The translations under genes and the position numbers were made by a program. Shown piece after piece: positions 27,801 through 36,563 of a DNA stretch of 64,000 bases. The DNA lies in the NCBI GenBank assembly GCA_965203255.1, contig OZ241882.1, positions 1,922,001-1,986,000 of the forward strand, read 5' to 3'. The DNA comes from JAPOUP01 sp965203255 (GTDB taxonomy: Bacteria > Pseudomonadota > Alphaproteobacteria > Rhodobacterales > Rhodobacteraceae). The notes beneath the pieces are model-generated. The model ran no database searches and had not been told where the DNA came from. It was given only the letters and a program-made list of their open reading frames with translations. Numbering within the stretch: position 1 is the stretch's first letter; each line of letters starts with the position of its first letter.

Positions 27801-28012
27801 CAGTGATTCCGACATGGCCTTCCGCACCGCCTCGGCCAGTTCGTCGACCTCGCCCTGGATCTGCGTCTCGATGCCCCCCGGTTCCTCGAGTATCTCCAAC
27901 GGGTCGCGGTGCTCGACCTTCGCCCGGCTCAGCGGCCGGTGCCGGTTGGCGCTCAGGTCGAAGCCGGCGGCGCGGATGTCGTCGACTTACGCGAACCACC
28001 GGTTCTCGGCCC
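27759..28012 (-). pseudogene. hsdM: C-terminal relic of type I methyltransferase subunit (hsdM)
   Basis: Reading leftwards: ENRWFA, an in-frame TAA, then VDDIRAAGFDLSANRHRPLS, VEHRDPLEILEE and EGEVDELAEAV-like sequence, then a stop at 27759. This is the typical HsdM C-terminus (NRWF..DDIRANGYDLS.NRY). The catalytic N-6 adenine methylase domain (NPPF) is gone, so a large deletion removed most of hsdM together with most of hsdR. Confidence 0.7.
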
Positions 28013-28029
28013 AGCCGGCGTCCGGGTCG

Positions 28030-28569
28030 CAGTCCTGCCGCCGCCATGCGCGTCCTGCCGGTCCCCTTCGCCATCTCGACCAGCAGCCTGCGCCTTCCCC
28101 GCATGACCTCGGCAGACAGCGCTTCGATGCATGCGATTCGGTAGTCACGGTCGACGATCCGGCGGTCTATGGGGACCGTCGACAGGTCGCGGAGGCTCCG
28201 GCGCACGGGGATGCGCCGTCCCAGGTCGTCCCGGGCATGGAAACCGGCGATCCGGCGGGCATGGGCGTCGGTCACGCGGTCTAGGAACCAGACATCCTCG
28301 CCGTTCGACAGGAACACGAACGGCACGCCGAGCTGTTCGGCGTAATGACTGCCTTGGTCCTGCGCCATGATCGGATCGGTGCCCACCCGCTTCACCTTCA
28401 GCGCTGCCATGGGCCGACCCTGCCGGTCGCAGAGCATGTGGTCGGCCTGGATGCCGTCAGGCAAGACCTGTTCGAACAGCACGCCCGTACCTTCGGTCAG
28501 GTTCCAGCCCGCGTCCCCGAGCGGGGTGTCGATCTTGAACCGTGCGAAGGCTTCCGTCGTCCCGCTCAT
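28030..28569 (-). pseudogene. hsdR: N-terminal relic of type I restriction subunit (hsdR)
   Basis: From ATG 28569: FARFKIDTPLGDAGWNLTEG, QADHMLCDRQGRPMAALKVKR, HYAEQLGVPFVFLSNGEDVWF, then LLVEMAKGTGRTRMAAA. This is the HsdR nuclease domain followed by a decayed Walker A (family: MATGTGKTRT). The catalytic E-x-K has become KVKR, so the Glu is lost. After the Walker A the frame breaks and joins the hsdM relic; the helicase domain is absent. The original order was hsdR-hsdM-hsdS. Confidence 0.65.
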
Positions 28570-28571
28570 GC

Positions 28572-28880
28572 AGCCGTCCACGGATCGACCACCTCGATGC
28601 CGGTGTCCTCCAAGTCGCCTGAAGTCGCACGTCGTCGGATCATGCCTCGGGACCGGCCGACCGCCGCGGTCGACGGGCAGAACGCGGTCTTCGAATGCCT
28701 CGACCAGCATGCGCTCGCTATCCGCCGTCAGGATCGCGGCGCCGTGGCGCAGCTCCGCCTCGCAGACGGCGGAGAAGGAAACTCGTGCAGCGCGTGTTCG
28801 GCGACCCAGCCTGGCACCGCCGGATCGGGCGACTGGCGGATCAACTCGGACACCACGTTCGTGTCGACCGGCAGGGGCAT
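28572..28880 (-). pseudogene. Decayed PIN-domain toxin (FitB/VapC-like)
   Basis: The start is clear (ATG 28880, MPLPVDTNVVSELIRQSPDP, with the PIN Asp in VDTNVVSE). Later pieces are scattered over three frames: AFEDRVLPVDRG, then DLEDTGIEVVDPWTA at the end. Several catalytic acidic residues in the middle are lost. PIN toxins of this type are RNases neutralised by FitA/VapB antitoxins; the antitoxin gene just upstream is intact. Confidence 0.65.
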
Positions 28881-28890
28881 GGTGCCACTG

Positions 28891-29121
28891 TCAATCGAAG
28901 GACGGCGGTTCGCGCGGTGGCAGTTCCAGGTCCACCCCGTTTTCCGGCCCAAAATGCGAGCGGGCAATCTCCGCGAGGTTCCTCGTGTTCCGCCCGCGAT
29001 CGAAAGCCTCGCACAGGATCGGCTGCGCTTCCTCTTCCATGGAGCGCTGGTGCTCGGCCGCCCGCACGCGTCGACGCGTCTTCACCTCATCGCCGAGATT
29101 GCGAATCGTGATGATCGCCAT
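28891..29121 (-). CDS. FitA/VapB-like ribbon-helix-helix antitoxin
   Basis: 76 residues from ATG 29121: MAIITIRNLGDEVKTRRRVR, then AAEHQRSMEEEAQPILCEA. This is the ribbon-helix-helix DNA-binding start of FitA-type antitoxins, which also bind the operator of their own operon. It lies 10 bases upstream of the decayed toxin start. The C-terminal toxin-binding tail (GVDLELPPREPP) is present, so the antitoxin outlived its toxin. Confidence 0.7.
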   Translation of the reverse strand: MAIITIRNLGDEVKTRRRVRAAEHQRSMEEEAQPILCEAFDRGRNTRNLAEIARSHFGPENGVDLELPPREPPSFD

Positions 29122-29222
29122 GCCCCCGTCCTCCGTTCTTCCGGCAACCCAGTCTAAGCAACGCTTGCGGTGCAATCAAGGCGCTGCGGGCGAGTTCACG
29201 CATGGCAGCGCCGAGAACAAGG

Positions 29223-29602
29223 CCTCATTTCCAGTCCGAAGTGCAACACCGGACCATCTGCGCGGCGATGGCGGAGCCCTCGCCGCGCAGATGGCCGGAA
29301 GGCGGGGTCCGCGGCCCCCGGGGAGCGGAGGATCCGGTTCCGGGACGGTTCTGGTCCCGTCTGGATGGAGAATATCCGGGCTTTAAGGGCAGCGCAACGC
29401 CTCCGCCGACGCGGGTCGCGTCCGTCCGGGCGCCGATCCGGCATCTTTCCCCATGGGTCAGGTGGCGGTAGCCCTCGGGCATGGCAGTCTCCTATGCGTC
29501 GTCGCTGGGACTGTCGCCGCTTCCTGGCCGATCCGCAACATCATGCGGCAGCAAAACCGGTCACCACCGCCACTGGTGTTGCACTTCGGACTGAAATGGG
29601 GC
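29223..29602 (-). mobile_element. IS30-derived MITE (internal deletion, about 380 bp)
   Basis: Both ends match the IS30 elements in this window: at the left, sequence reading CCAGTCCGAAGTGCAACACC plus the last hairpin; at the right, the IS30 left end reversed (GTGTTGCACTTCGGAC ... ATGGGGC). Between them only the first ~18 transposase codons (MPEGYRHLTHGERCRIGA) survive, fused to the 3' non-coding hairpin region. It is therefore inverted relative to copies 1-3 and non-autonomous. No 3-bp duplication is evident. Confidence 0.8.
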
Positions 29603-29716
29603 TTTATAATTCCCGAAACAACCAGGTCAACGGTGGCTTCCGGCATGATCGGCTATCCTTCAATGATCTGACATCTCAAGCGCTGTGCATTCTGTGCCCA
29701 TTGGGAGTTGACCGGC

Positions 29717-31744
29717 ATGACGTTCTATCCTCATCTGCTCGCGCCGCTGGATCTGGGCTTCACGACGCTCAGGAACCGGGTCCTCATGGGATCGATGCAC
29801 ACAGGACTCGAGGAAACCGGCGACTGGAACAGGGTCGCCGCCTTCTATGCGGAACGAGCATCCGGTGGTGTCGGACTCATAGTGACCGGCGGCATGGCAC
29901 CCAACCGGGAGGGAGGTGTGTTTCCGGATGCCGCCGGGCTGTACACGGACAGGGATATCGCCAACCATCGGATTGTTACGGACCGCGTCCATGCCGAGGA
30001 CGGCAGGATTGCGATGCAGATTCTGCATGCAGGTCGTTACGCATACTCGGATGACTGTGTTGGACCGAGTCCGCTGAAATCGCCTATCTCACCCTTTTCG
30101 CCAAGGGAACTGGATGAGGAAGGTATAGAAAAGCAGATCGCCGATATTGCGACTGCTGCCGAGCGTGCGCTTGAAGCAGGGTATGACGGTGTGGAAATCA
30201 TGGGTTCCGAGGGTTACTTCCTCAACCAGTTCCTGGTCACCCGCACCAATAGGCGAACCGATCGCTGGGGCGGATCGTATGACAACCGGATGCGGTTGCC
30301 GACTGAGGTTGTCAGACGCGTGCGCCGGGCGGTGGGCAAGCGATTCATCTTGATTTATCGCCTTTCCATGATTGATCTCGTTCCCGAAGGATCAAGATGG
30401 GATGAGGTCGTGACACTGGCCCGTGCTGTCGAGTGCGCAGGTGCCACGATAATCAATACCGGGATTGGCTGGCATGAAGCCCGAATCCCAACCATAGCGA
30501 CGTCGGTTCCGCGCCGTGCCTTTACATGGGTCACGAAGAAGCTGATGGGCGAGGTCTCGATTCCGGTCGTTGCCTCGAACCGCATCAATACGCCAGAGGT
30601 GGCTGAAGCGGTGCTTGCCGATGGTTGCGCCGACCTGGTCTCGATGGCCCGACCCTTCCTGGCGGACGCAGATTTTGTGGCAAAGGCCGCCCGCGGCAAA
30701 GCGGAGACGATCGCTCCCTGCATCGCCTGCAACCAGGCCTGCCTGGATCATATTTTCACCGGCGAGACCAGTTCCTGTCTTGTGAATCCGCGCGCCTGCT
30801 TCGAGACAGAACTGATTGTCGGGCGGACCGGATCGCCCAAACGGATTGCTGTCGTTGGCGCTGGACCGGCCGGACTTTCGGCTGCGCTGACCGCGTCCGA
30901 GCGTGGGCATTCGGTCACACTTTTTGAGCGGGATGATCGGATTGGCGGTCAGCTCAACATGGCGCGCAGGATTCCCGGCAAGGAGGAGTTCCACGGGCTC
31001 GTCAATTGGTACGAGGTCAGCGTGAGGTCGGCAGGTATCGACCTGCGACTGGATGTTGTTGCGGATGTGCGGATGCTTGATGGATTCGACGAGGTCGTCA
31101 TCGCCACTGGCGTCTCTCCACGCGACCCTGAAATTCGGGGCCAGCATCAGCCGCATGTCCTGGGATATCGGGATGTACTGCTTGGTGGAGCGACAGTCGG
31201 TCGACGTGTGGCGATCATTGGTGCGGGAGGTATCGGCTTTGATGTGGCGGAGTTCCTTCTGCAGGATGGCGAGAGTCCGACCGAAAACCTTGCGTTATGG
31301 CGAAAGGAATGGGGTGTGGGCGATCCATCACTGACGCCCGGGGGTCTTGCGCCGGAGGGTCCGCAGCCCGAGGTGCCATCACGTCGGGTGACCCTGCTGC
31401 AAAGGAAGGCAACGGCGCTGGGCAAGGGTCTCGGAAAGACGACCGGATGGATCCATCGCGCCGCACTGAAAATGAAAGGCGTGAACATGATCGGCGGGGT
31501 GAATTATGAACGGATTGGAGTCGACGGGCTGCACATCAGTTTCGGCGAGGCACGCGAAAACCCTGGAGTGATCGAAGCCGATACAGTGGTGGTCTGCGCT
31601 GGTCAGGATTCCGAACGGTCGCTTGCAGGGGAGCTTACCGCCAAAGGGGTAGCGGCGCATGTGATCGGAGGGGCGGACGTGGCGAAGGAGCTCGATGCCA
31701 AACGTGCCATTGATCAGGGAATGCGTTTGGCATTGGCGCTCTGA
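29717..31744 (+). CDS. fadH: NADH:flavin oxidoreductase / 2,4-dienoyl-CoA reductase family enzyme
   Basis: 675 residues from ATG 29717 (MTFYPHLLAPLDLGFTTLRN); a TTG at 29708 is less likely. Residues 1-340 are the old-yellow-enzyme barrel (HAGRYA, GYDGVEIMGSEGYFLNQFL, NRRTDRWGGS). A 4Fe-4S site follows: CIACNQACLD and later SSCLVNPRAC. The C-terminal half has two dinucleotide folds, AVVGAGPAGLSAAL and AIIGAGGIGFDVAEFL. This matches FadH, which reduces 2,4-dienoyl-CoA during breakdown of unsaturated fatty acids; related enzymes act on amines or steroids, so substrate is inferred. Flanked on both sides by IS30-derived MITEs. Confidence 0.85.
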   Translation: MTFYPHLLAPLDLGFTTLRNRVLMGSMHTGLEETGDWNRVAAFYAERASGGVGLIVTGGMAPNREGGVFPDAAGLYTDRDIANHRIVTDRVHAEDGRIAMQILHAGRYAYSDDCVGPSPLKSPISPFSPRELDEEGIEKQIADIATAAERALEAGYDGVEIMGSEGYFLNQFLVTRTNRRTDRWGGSYDNRMRLPTEVVRRVRRAVGKRFILIYRLSMIDLVPEGSRWDEVVTLARAVECAGATIINTGIGWHEARIPTIATSVPRRAFTWVTKKLMGEVSIPVVASNRINTPEVAEAVLADGCADLVSMARPFLADADFVAKAARGKAETIAPCIACNQACLDHIFTGETSSCLVNPRACFETELIVGRTGSPKRIAVVGAGPAGLSAALTASERGHSVTLFERDDRIGGQLNMARRIPGKEEFHGLVNWYEVSVRSAGIDLRLDVVADVRMLDGFDEVVIATGVSPRDPEIRGQHQPHVLGYRDVLLGGATVGRRVAIIGAGGIGFDVAEFLLQDGESPTENLALWRKEWGVGDPSLTPGGLAPEGPQPEVPSRRVTLLQRKATALGKGLGKTTGWIHRAALKMKGVNMIGGVNYERIGVDGLHISFGEARENPGVIEADTVVVCAGQDSERSLAGELTAKGVAAHVIGGADVAKELDAKRAIDQGMRLALAL

Positions 31745-31770
31745 TCTCGTCTAATCATGGCTTCCGAAGC

Positions 31771-31893
31771 CAAACTCCATTCCGAAGTGCAACACCAGCC
31801 ATTTCTGGATCGCCGGCGCACCGCGGACGGGTCGGATGACCGGAGAGCGGTTTTGCGGCTCAACTTGCGTTGCGCTTCAGGGTGGAATGGGGC
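31771..31893. mobile_element. Minimal IS30-type terminal pair (about 123 bp)
   Basis: The left end reads CCATTCCGAAGTGCAACACC and the right end reads GCGCTTCAGGGTGGAATGGG, the two IS30 termini facing each other with only about 75 bp between them and no transposase sequence. It lies just past the fadH stop. Boundaries are approximate and I see no target duplication. Confidence 0.65.
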
Positions 31894-32039
31894 GCTTCCT
31901 GCGTTGCTCACGCCTTTCCCGCTCTATATGGACAAGGAGAACAGCCATTCCCTGACCACCGAAGAGGCTCGCCACGGATTCTATCTGGCGAACGAGGGGG
32001 AGATGGGTGTGATTATCGACCGACTAAGGATTGTGCACT
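31894..32039. other. Unassigned stretch before the methylase relic
   Basis: An open frame here reads ENSHSLTTEEARHGFYLANE and GEMGVIIDRLRIVHWCIEGL, which looks protein-like, but I recognise no family. It may belong to the same decayed gene as the following methylase relic. Confidence 0.35.
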
Positions 32040-32345
32040 GGTGTATCGAGGGATTGCGAAACCCAAAGCCATCGATGAACGCCGCCATCGAGAAACTCGA
32101 CGACCTCTTCGGATGGAGCAACCAAGCTGGAAGTGCTATTGGGCTGATGACTTGACACGCGCCCACCCACTCAATTCAATAGCCCCATATTTGGCGGTGT
32201 TTTGGCCAAGTTTCGTCGAATGCCATGTTCTCGCATTCACCGAGCCTGATGACACCGTTTTCGATCCAGTCAATGGCCGCGGCGGCACCATCTTCGAAAG
32301 CCATCCGCTCGAACGGAAAGCTCACGGTCTCGACATCACTTCGGG
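32040..32345 (+). pseudogene. Relic of a DNA N4/N6 methyltransferase
   Basis: The frame reads WKCYWADDLTRAHPLNSIAPY, then EPDDTVFDPVNGRGGTIFES and LERKAHGLDI. The equivalent of the SAM-binding motif in these methylases is DPFSGRGTT followed by a glycine-rich loop and an acidic residue, so the order fits but key positions are changed. Coding similarity fades after about 32345. A DNA-modification function is inferred for the ancestor only. Confidence 0.55.
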
Positions 32346-32818
32346 ACGCGGCGGAACATGGCGGAACACGGCATTCCCGAAACGGATCTCATCCATTCAC
32401 TCTTCGCTCCGGATAGGTCTAAACCCAACAAAGGCACCAATGCGAAGGAATGGTTCCAACTCCTCCATCGACAAAGTCAGCGAATGGATCAATTGTGATT
32501 TAGCTCCCCCCTTTGCCGGGACCGGCCAATTGTTTCAGGGCCGTACGCAAAGCGCGGTCTCCGGGCCCCTATCAAGCAACCGGAAAAGGGTAGGCGTAGC
32601 CCAACTTGGTTTATTGCCGCAACTCGGATTTGCTGGCCTAGCGCTGCGGCATGTTTGGGAACCACAGATGAGCCAGTCACCGTCGCGCTTTCACGCAACG
32701 GAGATGGAGCGAGGATAAGGACGTGGGCCAGAGGGACTCACAAACGCCAACCGGATTGGACTACATCCACCTACGGCCAGTTGACCGCCGACAACAGATT
32801 GGCAAGCGGAGCAAGGTC
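32346..32818. other. Degenerate stretch upstream of the D12 methyltransferase
   Basis: A second frame shift brings ETDLIHSLFAPDRSKPNK and GTNAKEWFQLLHRQSQRMD around 32360-32502, which looks like coding sequence of an unknown protein. Nothing recognisable follows up to the methyltransferase start. Confidence 0.35.
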
Positions 32819-33706
32819 ATGACGAGTCGGTCCACCATTGCCCGTACAGATTTCCCGACCTCTCGCGTTCCCGTTGTCAATGTCGCCACCGTTCCGCAAC
32901 GCAGCCCGCTTCGCTATCCCGGCGGAAAGACGTGGCTGATACCGCACATCCGTGAATGGTTGCGGCGCACCAAACCTGAGATCCTGATTGAGCCGTTCGC
33001 GGGCGGCGCAGTCGTCTCGCTGACCGCCGTCATGGAAGATTTGGCAGAGTCGGCAATCATGGTCGAGATCGACAGAGACGTGGCAGCGTTCTGGCGTTCC
33101 GTACTTGAAAGTGGTGCCACTCTTCAGGAATGGATAGGCAAGTTCGATCCGACTTTGGATCGCCTGCGGGAAATCGAGAAGTCGCCGCCCGGAAGTGTTG
33201 TCGAACACGGCTTCAGGACACTTGTCCTGAACAGAACCCGGCGTGGCGGAGTCTTGGCTAACGGGGCATCCTTTTGCAAGACAGGCGAAAATGGCAGGGG
33301 CCTTCGCTCGCGTTGGTATCCCGAAACCCTCGCAAGTCGCCTTGCAGCGATTCAGGAATATTCTGACCGTCTTGCCTTCGCGGAGGGTGACGGCATGAAG
33401 CTGTTGCCGATCCTGCTGCGGGGATGGGGCAGTAACGCGGCGGTCTTCATTGACCCGCCATACACGGCGGCGGGCGGGAAGATGGCCGGGTCTCGGCTAT
33501 ACGAACATTCCAGCATTGATCACGCTGCGCTGTTCGGGATGCTGGCGGACCATGGGTCGAATTTCCTCATGACCTATGACGCTGCCCCGGAGATCGTTGA
33601 ATTGGTGCATAAGCACGGTTTCTGCGCCGTGGCCCTGTCCATGAAGAGCGGTCATCACAATCGGCTTGTCGAATTGGTCATCACTTCGGAACAGTTGTTC
33701 GCATGA
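32819..33706 (+). CDS. D12-class adenine-N6 DNA methyltransferase (Dam-like)
   Basis: About 295 residues from ATG 32819, preceded by GGAGCAAGG; the frame is open back to a GTG at 32723. Motif X/I is RSPLRYPGGKTWLIPHI, the FxGxG region IEPFAGGAVVSL, and the catalytic motif is AVFIDPPYTAAGGK (DPPY). The D12 class methylates adenine N6. Its stop overlaps the NotI-like gene start (ATGA), so the two form a restriction-modification pair. The methyltransferase frame is intact and could still act as an orphan. Confidence 0.88.
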   Translation: MTSRSTIARTDFPTSRVPVVNVATVPQRSPLRYPGGKTWLIPHIREWLRRTKPEILIEPFAGGAVVSLTAVMEDLAESAIMVEIDRDVAAFWRSVLESGATLQEWIGKFDPTLDRLREIEKSPPGSVVEHGFRTLVLNRTRRGGVLANGASFCKTGENGRGLRSRWYPETLASRLAAIQEYSDRLAFAEGDGMKLLPILLRGWGSNAAVFIDPPYTAAGGKMAGSRLYEHSSIDHAALFGMLADHGSNFLMTYDAAPEIVELVHKHGFCAVALSMKSGHHNRLVELVITSEQLFA

Positions 33707-34525
33707 GTTCCCGATACGCCATTGCCGAGTGGTTTGGACGTCCGTTCGAGAATTTGTCCGTGGCCGAACTGCAGCACTTGACGCGTCGCGCCCTGAATCT
33801 CGATCCAGCCCCGCCATGTCCGTTTCAAAGTGACATGCCGAGATGCAGTAAGAGGGGCGGTGTCTGTTCCATCAAATCCGGCACAAAGCCACCGGCCATC
33901 ACCTGCCCAAACCGATTCAGTGAGGGCGACTTGTTGCCGTCATGGTTGGCGCGGCTCGTCGGCTTCCCGGATGTATGTCTGGCTCCCGAGGTTCCGTTCA
34001 TGCGCTCGCCAGCAACCGGCAGGGCGGGTTGATCTGGTCATTGCCCGCGACGGAGATGCCTGTTCATGGTTCGGCTTGGAAATCCAAGCAGCCTATTTTT
34101 CTGGATCCGAGATGCTGGCAGACTTCGAGATACTGCTGGACAATACGGACGAGAAGCCACCGGAGCCGACTGCGGTTCTCCGCCCGGACTGGCGTTCATC
34201 CAGTGCGAAACGGCTGATGCCGCAGCTTCAGGTCAAAGGACCAACCTTGAGGCGTTGGGGCACCAAGCTCGCGGTTGCCGTTGACCGTCCATTCTTCGAG
34301 GCTGTTGGCGGGCCGTCCGACGAACCGTCCCGGGACCTGAACGACGGCGACATCGTTTGGCTTGTGCCACGCATCACCGATGACTACCGGCTTGTTGAGA
34401 ATCATTGGGAAGTCCTGTCGCTTGAAGAGTCGAGCGACAAGTTGCTTTCCGCTGAAACCGTCAAGCGACATGAGTTTGAAGACGCGCTCCGCACAAAACT
34501 GCAACGGATTGGATACACCAAATGA
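33703..34525 (+). pseudogene. NotI-family restriction endonuclease, frameshifted
   Basis: Two frames together make one protein of about 274 residues. The first (33703-34032) has IAEWFGRPFENLS, PPCPFQSDMPRCSKRGGVCS and ITCPNRF, a Cys-rich iron/zinc-type site, and ends at MRSPATGRAG. The second continues RVDLVIARDGDACSWFGLEI, RPDWRSSSAKRLMPQLQVK and LRRWGTKLAVAVDRPFF. These match the NotI-type endonuclease family, whose founding member cuts GCGGCCGC. The frame is lost by a one-base change near 34020-34030. Recognition sequence is unknown. The break may be real or a sequencing error. Confidence 0.75.
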
Positions 34526-34629
34526 CGAAACCCGAGAATTGTCGGACAGTGTGGGTCAATCCGCATGTGTACGGACCTGACAAGGGGGAGCTGAAGGAAT
34601 CAATTTTGATCCGCGGGGCGGATGGGTAA
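34522..34629 (+). CDS. 35-residue ORF overlapping the nuclease stop
   Basis: MTKPENCRTVWVNPHVYGPD followed by KGELKESILIRGADG and a stop. The ATGA overlap with the NotI-like gene and the protein-like composition suggest the beginning of a third gene of the restriction cassette, cut short. I do not recognise the family. Confidence 0.4.
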   Translation: MTKPENCRTVWVNPHVYGPDKGELKESILIRGADG

Positions 34630-34804
34630 TTGCCTAGGCCCGTCGAGCTTGGCGGGACCGTCAGCGCGATCGAGGGTCTTGCCGCTTGAAGGGCGATTGG
34701 GGTTTGCGCCTATGATCCCAATTGAGCGAGCCTCTTGCAAAACTCCCGGGTCTTGCGCATGGGTTTGGAAGTGGAACTCGATAAACACTGGAACATTGAT
34801 GACG
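34630..34804. other. Unassigned stretch with no clear gene
   Basis: A short rightward frame (MIPIERASCKTPGS, then WVWKWNSINTGTL) runs into the MITE. The segment GAGCCTCTTGCAAAACTC looks like an IS end but I find no partner. Confidence 0.3.
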
Positions 34805-34812
34805 AAATATTA
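34805..34812. repeat. 8-bp target duplication of the small MITE, left copy
   Basis: AAATATTA, repeated exactly at 34913-34920 on the other side of the element. Confidence 0.9.
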
Positions 34813-34912
34813 GGAGATTATATACTTAACCAAATTGAATACAACGTGTTGTTGTTCAAAACTGTCATTATTACCATAATTTGTTGCGTGTTCAGTTAAG
34901 TATATAATCCCC
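34813..34912. mobile_element. 100-bp AT-rich MITE with perfect 8-bp target duplication
   Basis: Exactly 100 bp with 18-bp terminal inverted repeats: GGAGATTATATACTTAAC at the left and, read inward from the right, GGGGATTATATACTTAAC (one mismatch). It is flanked by AAATATTA on both sides. The interior is strongly AT-rich, unlike the rest of the window, and has no coding capacity. The 8-bp duplication and GGG-type tip fit mobilisation by an IS1595-like transposase; the tip resembles that of the MITE at 23248. Confidence 0.9.
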
Positions 34913-34920
34913 AAATATTA
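34913..34920. repeat. 8-bp target duplication of the small MITE, right copy
   Basis: AAATATTA, identical to 34805-34812. Confidence 0.9.
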
Positions 34921-35174
34921 CACGAACGGCCGGACTCCTTTCATCCACGCACAGAGTCTGAGACCCTAAAGTCATGACACATCACCAAGGACTTCACCCA
35001 CGATCGCGTGCAATCTGTCGCATTGGTCCGAAATCCATTGCGCGGCGTCAAGCCATTCGCCTACGTCGTCATGCATCCACGGCCTCTGAACCGATATGCT
35101 CCATCCTTTCTCACTGTTCTGGTTCAGATTGCCTCCAAGCTGCTGGTCCCCCATCCTTTCGCGGATCTTTCGGG

Positions 35175-36563
35175 GCCCCATTCCACCCTGAAGTGCAACA
35201 CCAGTGGCGGTGGTGACCGGTTTTCCGGCCGCATGATGTTGCGTATCGGCCAGGAAGCGGCGACAGTCCCTGTGATGCAACATGGGAGACTGCCATGCCC
35301 GAGGGCCATCGCCACCTGACCCGGGACGAAAGATGCCAGATCGGCGCGCTGAAGGAAAGCGGGCTCTCCGACGGTGCGGTCGCCGCCCGTCTGGGCCGTG
35401 ACCGGACGACGGTCTGGCGGGAGATGCGCCGTAACGGCGGGGATTCGGGATACAGCCCGGGCGAGGCGCAGGGGAGGGCGGAGGCCCGCCGCGGCGCGGC
35501 TTCCTCGAACCCGAGGAAGATGACGCCCGACCGGTGGGCGCGCGTGGAGGGGCTTCTGGCGGAGGGCTGGAGCCCGGAGCAGGTCGCGGGACGGCTGCGT
35601 CTGGAGGGCGGCTGGACGGTGGGCCGCCAGTGGATATATGAGCGTGTGAGGGCCGACCGGAAGGCGGGCGGCGGGCTGTTCCTGCTGCTGCGGCGCCGCG
35701 GCAGAAAGCCGAACTGGCGTGGCGGCAGGCACTCGGGCCGTGGCCACATCCCGGGCCGGGTGGACATCTCCGAGAGGCCGGATGAGGTGGAGAGGAAGGA
35801 GCGTGTGGGCGACTGGGAGGCGGACACGATCATCGGGAAAGGCCACAGCGGGGCGGTGGTCTCCCTTGTGGACAGGGCCTCGAAATACACGTATTTACAG
35901 AGGGTTGAGCGGAGAACGGCGGCCGCGGTCTCCGCCGCGATGGTGGAGATGCTGCGGCCTTCCGCCGCGCCCGTCCACACGATCACGGCGGACAACGGGA
36001 AGGAGTTCGCGGGCCACGCCGGCGTGGCGGAGGCGCTCGGTGCCTCCTTCTTCCTCCCCACCCCTACCACTCTTGGGAGCGTGGCCTGAACGAGCACACC
36101 AACGGGCTGGTCCGGCAGTACCTGCCGAAGGGGACGGACCTCCGCGCGGTCAGCGACGCGGAGGTGAGACAGGTGCAGGACCGCCTGAACGCGCGTCCGC
36201 GCCGGGCGCTGGGCTACCGGACGCCCGCCGAGGTGCTGCATGAGGCCCGCCCTCCCTGACGCCGCGCGACCGCCTCCCGCCGGAGCGCAGGAAGGGGGTG
36301 GACAGGATTTCGAGGTCGCGTCCGTCCGGGCTCCGGTCGGGCTGCGCCCTCCCTGCGCCCGGACGGACGCGACCCGCCCCGGCGGAGGCGTTGCGTTGCC
36401 CGGAAAGCCCGGATAACCTGCATCCAGACGGGACCACAGCCGTCCCGGGGCCGGATCCGCGGTGCCCGGGGGCCGGAAACCGCGCCTTCCGGCCATTCCC
36501 TACGCTCGGGCTACGCCCCCGCCGCGGGAATGGCCGGTGTTGCACTTCGGAGTGGAAGTGGGG
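35175..36563 (+). mobile_element. IS30-family element, copy 2
   Basis: A 1,389-bp element with left end GCCCCATTCCACCCTGAAG and right end GGAGTGGAAGTGGGG, flanked by the 3-bp repeat GGG (35172-35174 and 36564-36566). It is nearly identical to copy 3, differing by a few substitutions and one missing C in the transposase. Its non-coding tail holds the same two hairpins. Confidence 0.88.
35295..36259 (+). pseudogene. IS30 transposase (copy 2), frameshifted
   Basis: Identical in design to copy 3, but in the segment after ALGASFF one C is missing from a C-run, near 36060, and nearby bases differ, giving LPTPTTLGSVA and a stop at 36089. The catalytic Glu in WERGLNEHTNG is thus lost. Copy 2 must have been moved by a transposase in trans or mutated after insertion. 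Confidence 0.88.

Noticed and set aside
34720..34740. GAGCCTCTTGCAAAACTC as an IS5-type end
   Set aside because: No matching inverted partner or transposase fragment is present nearby.
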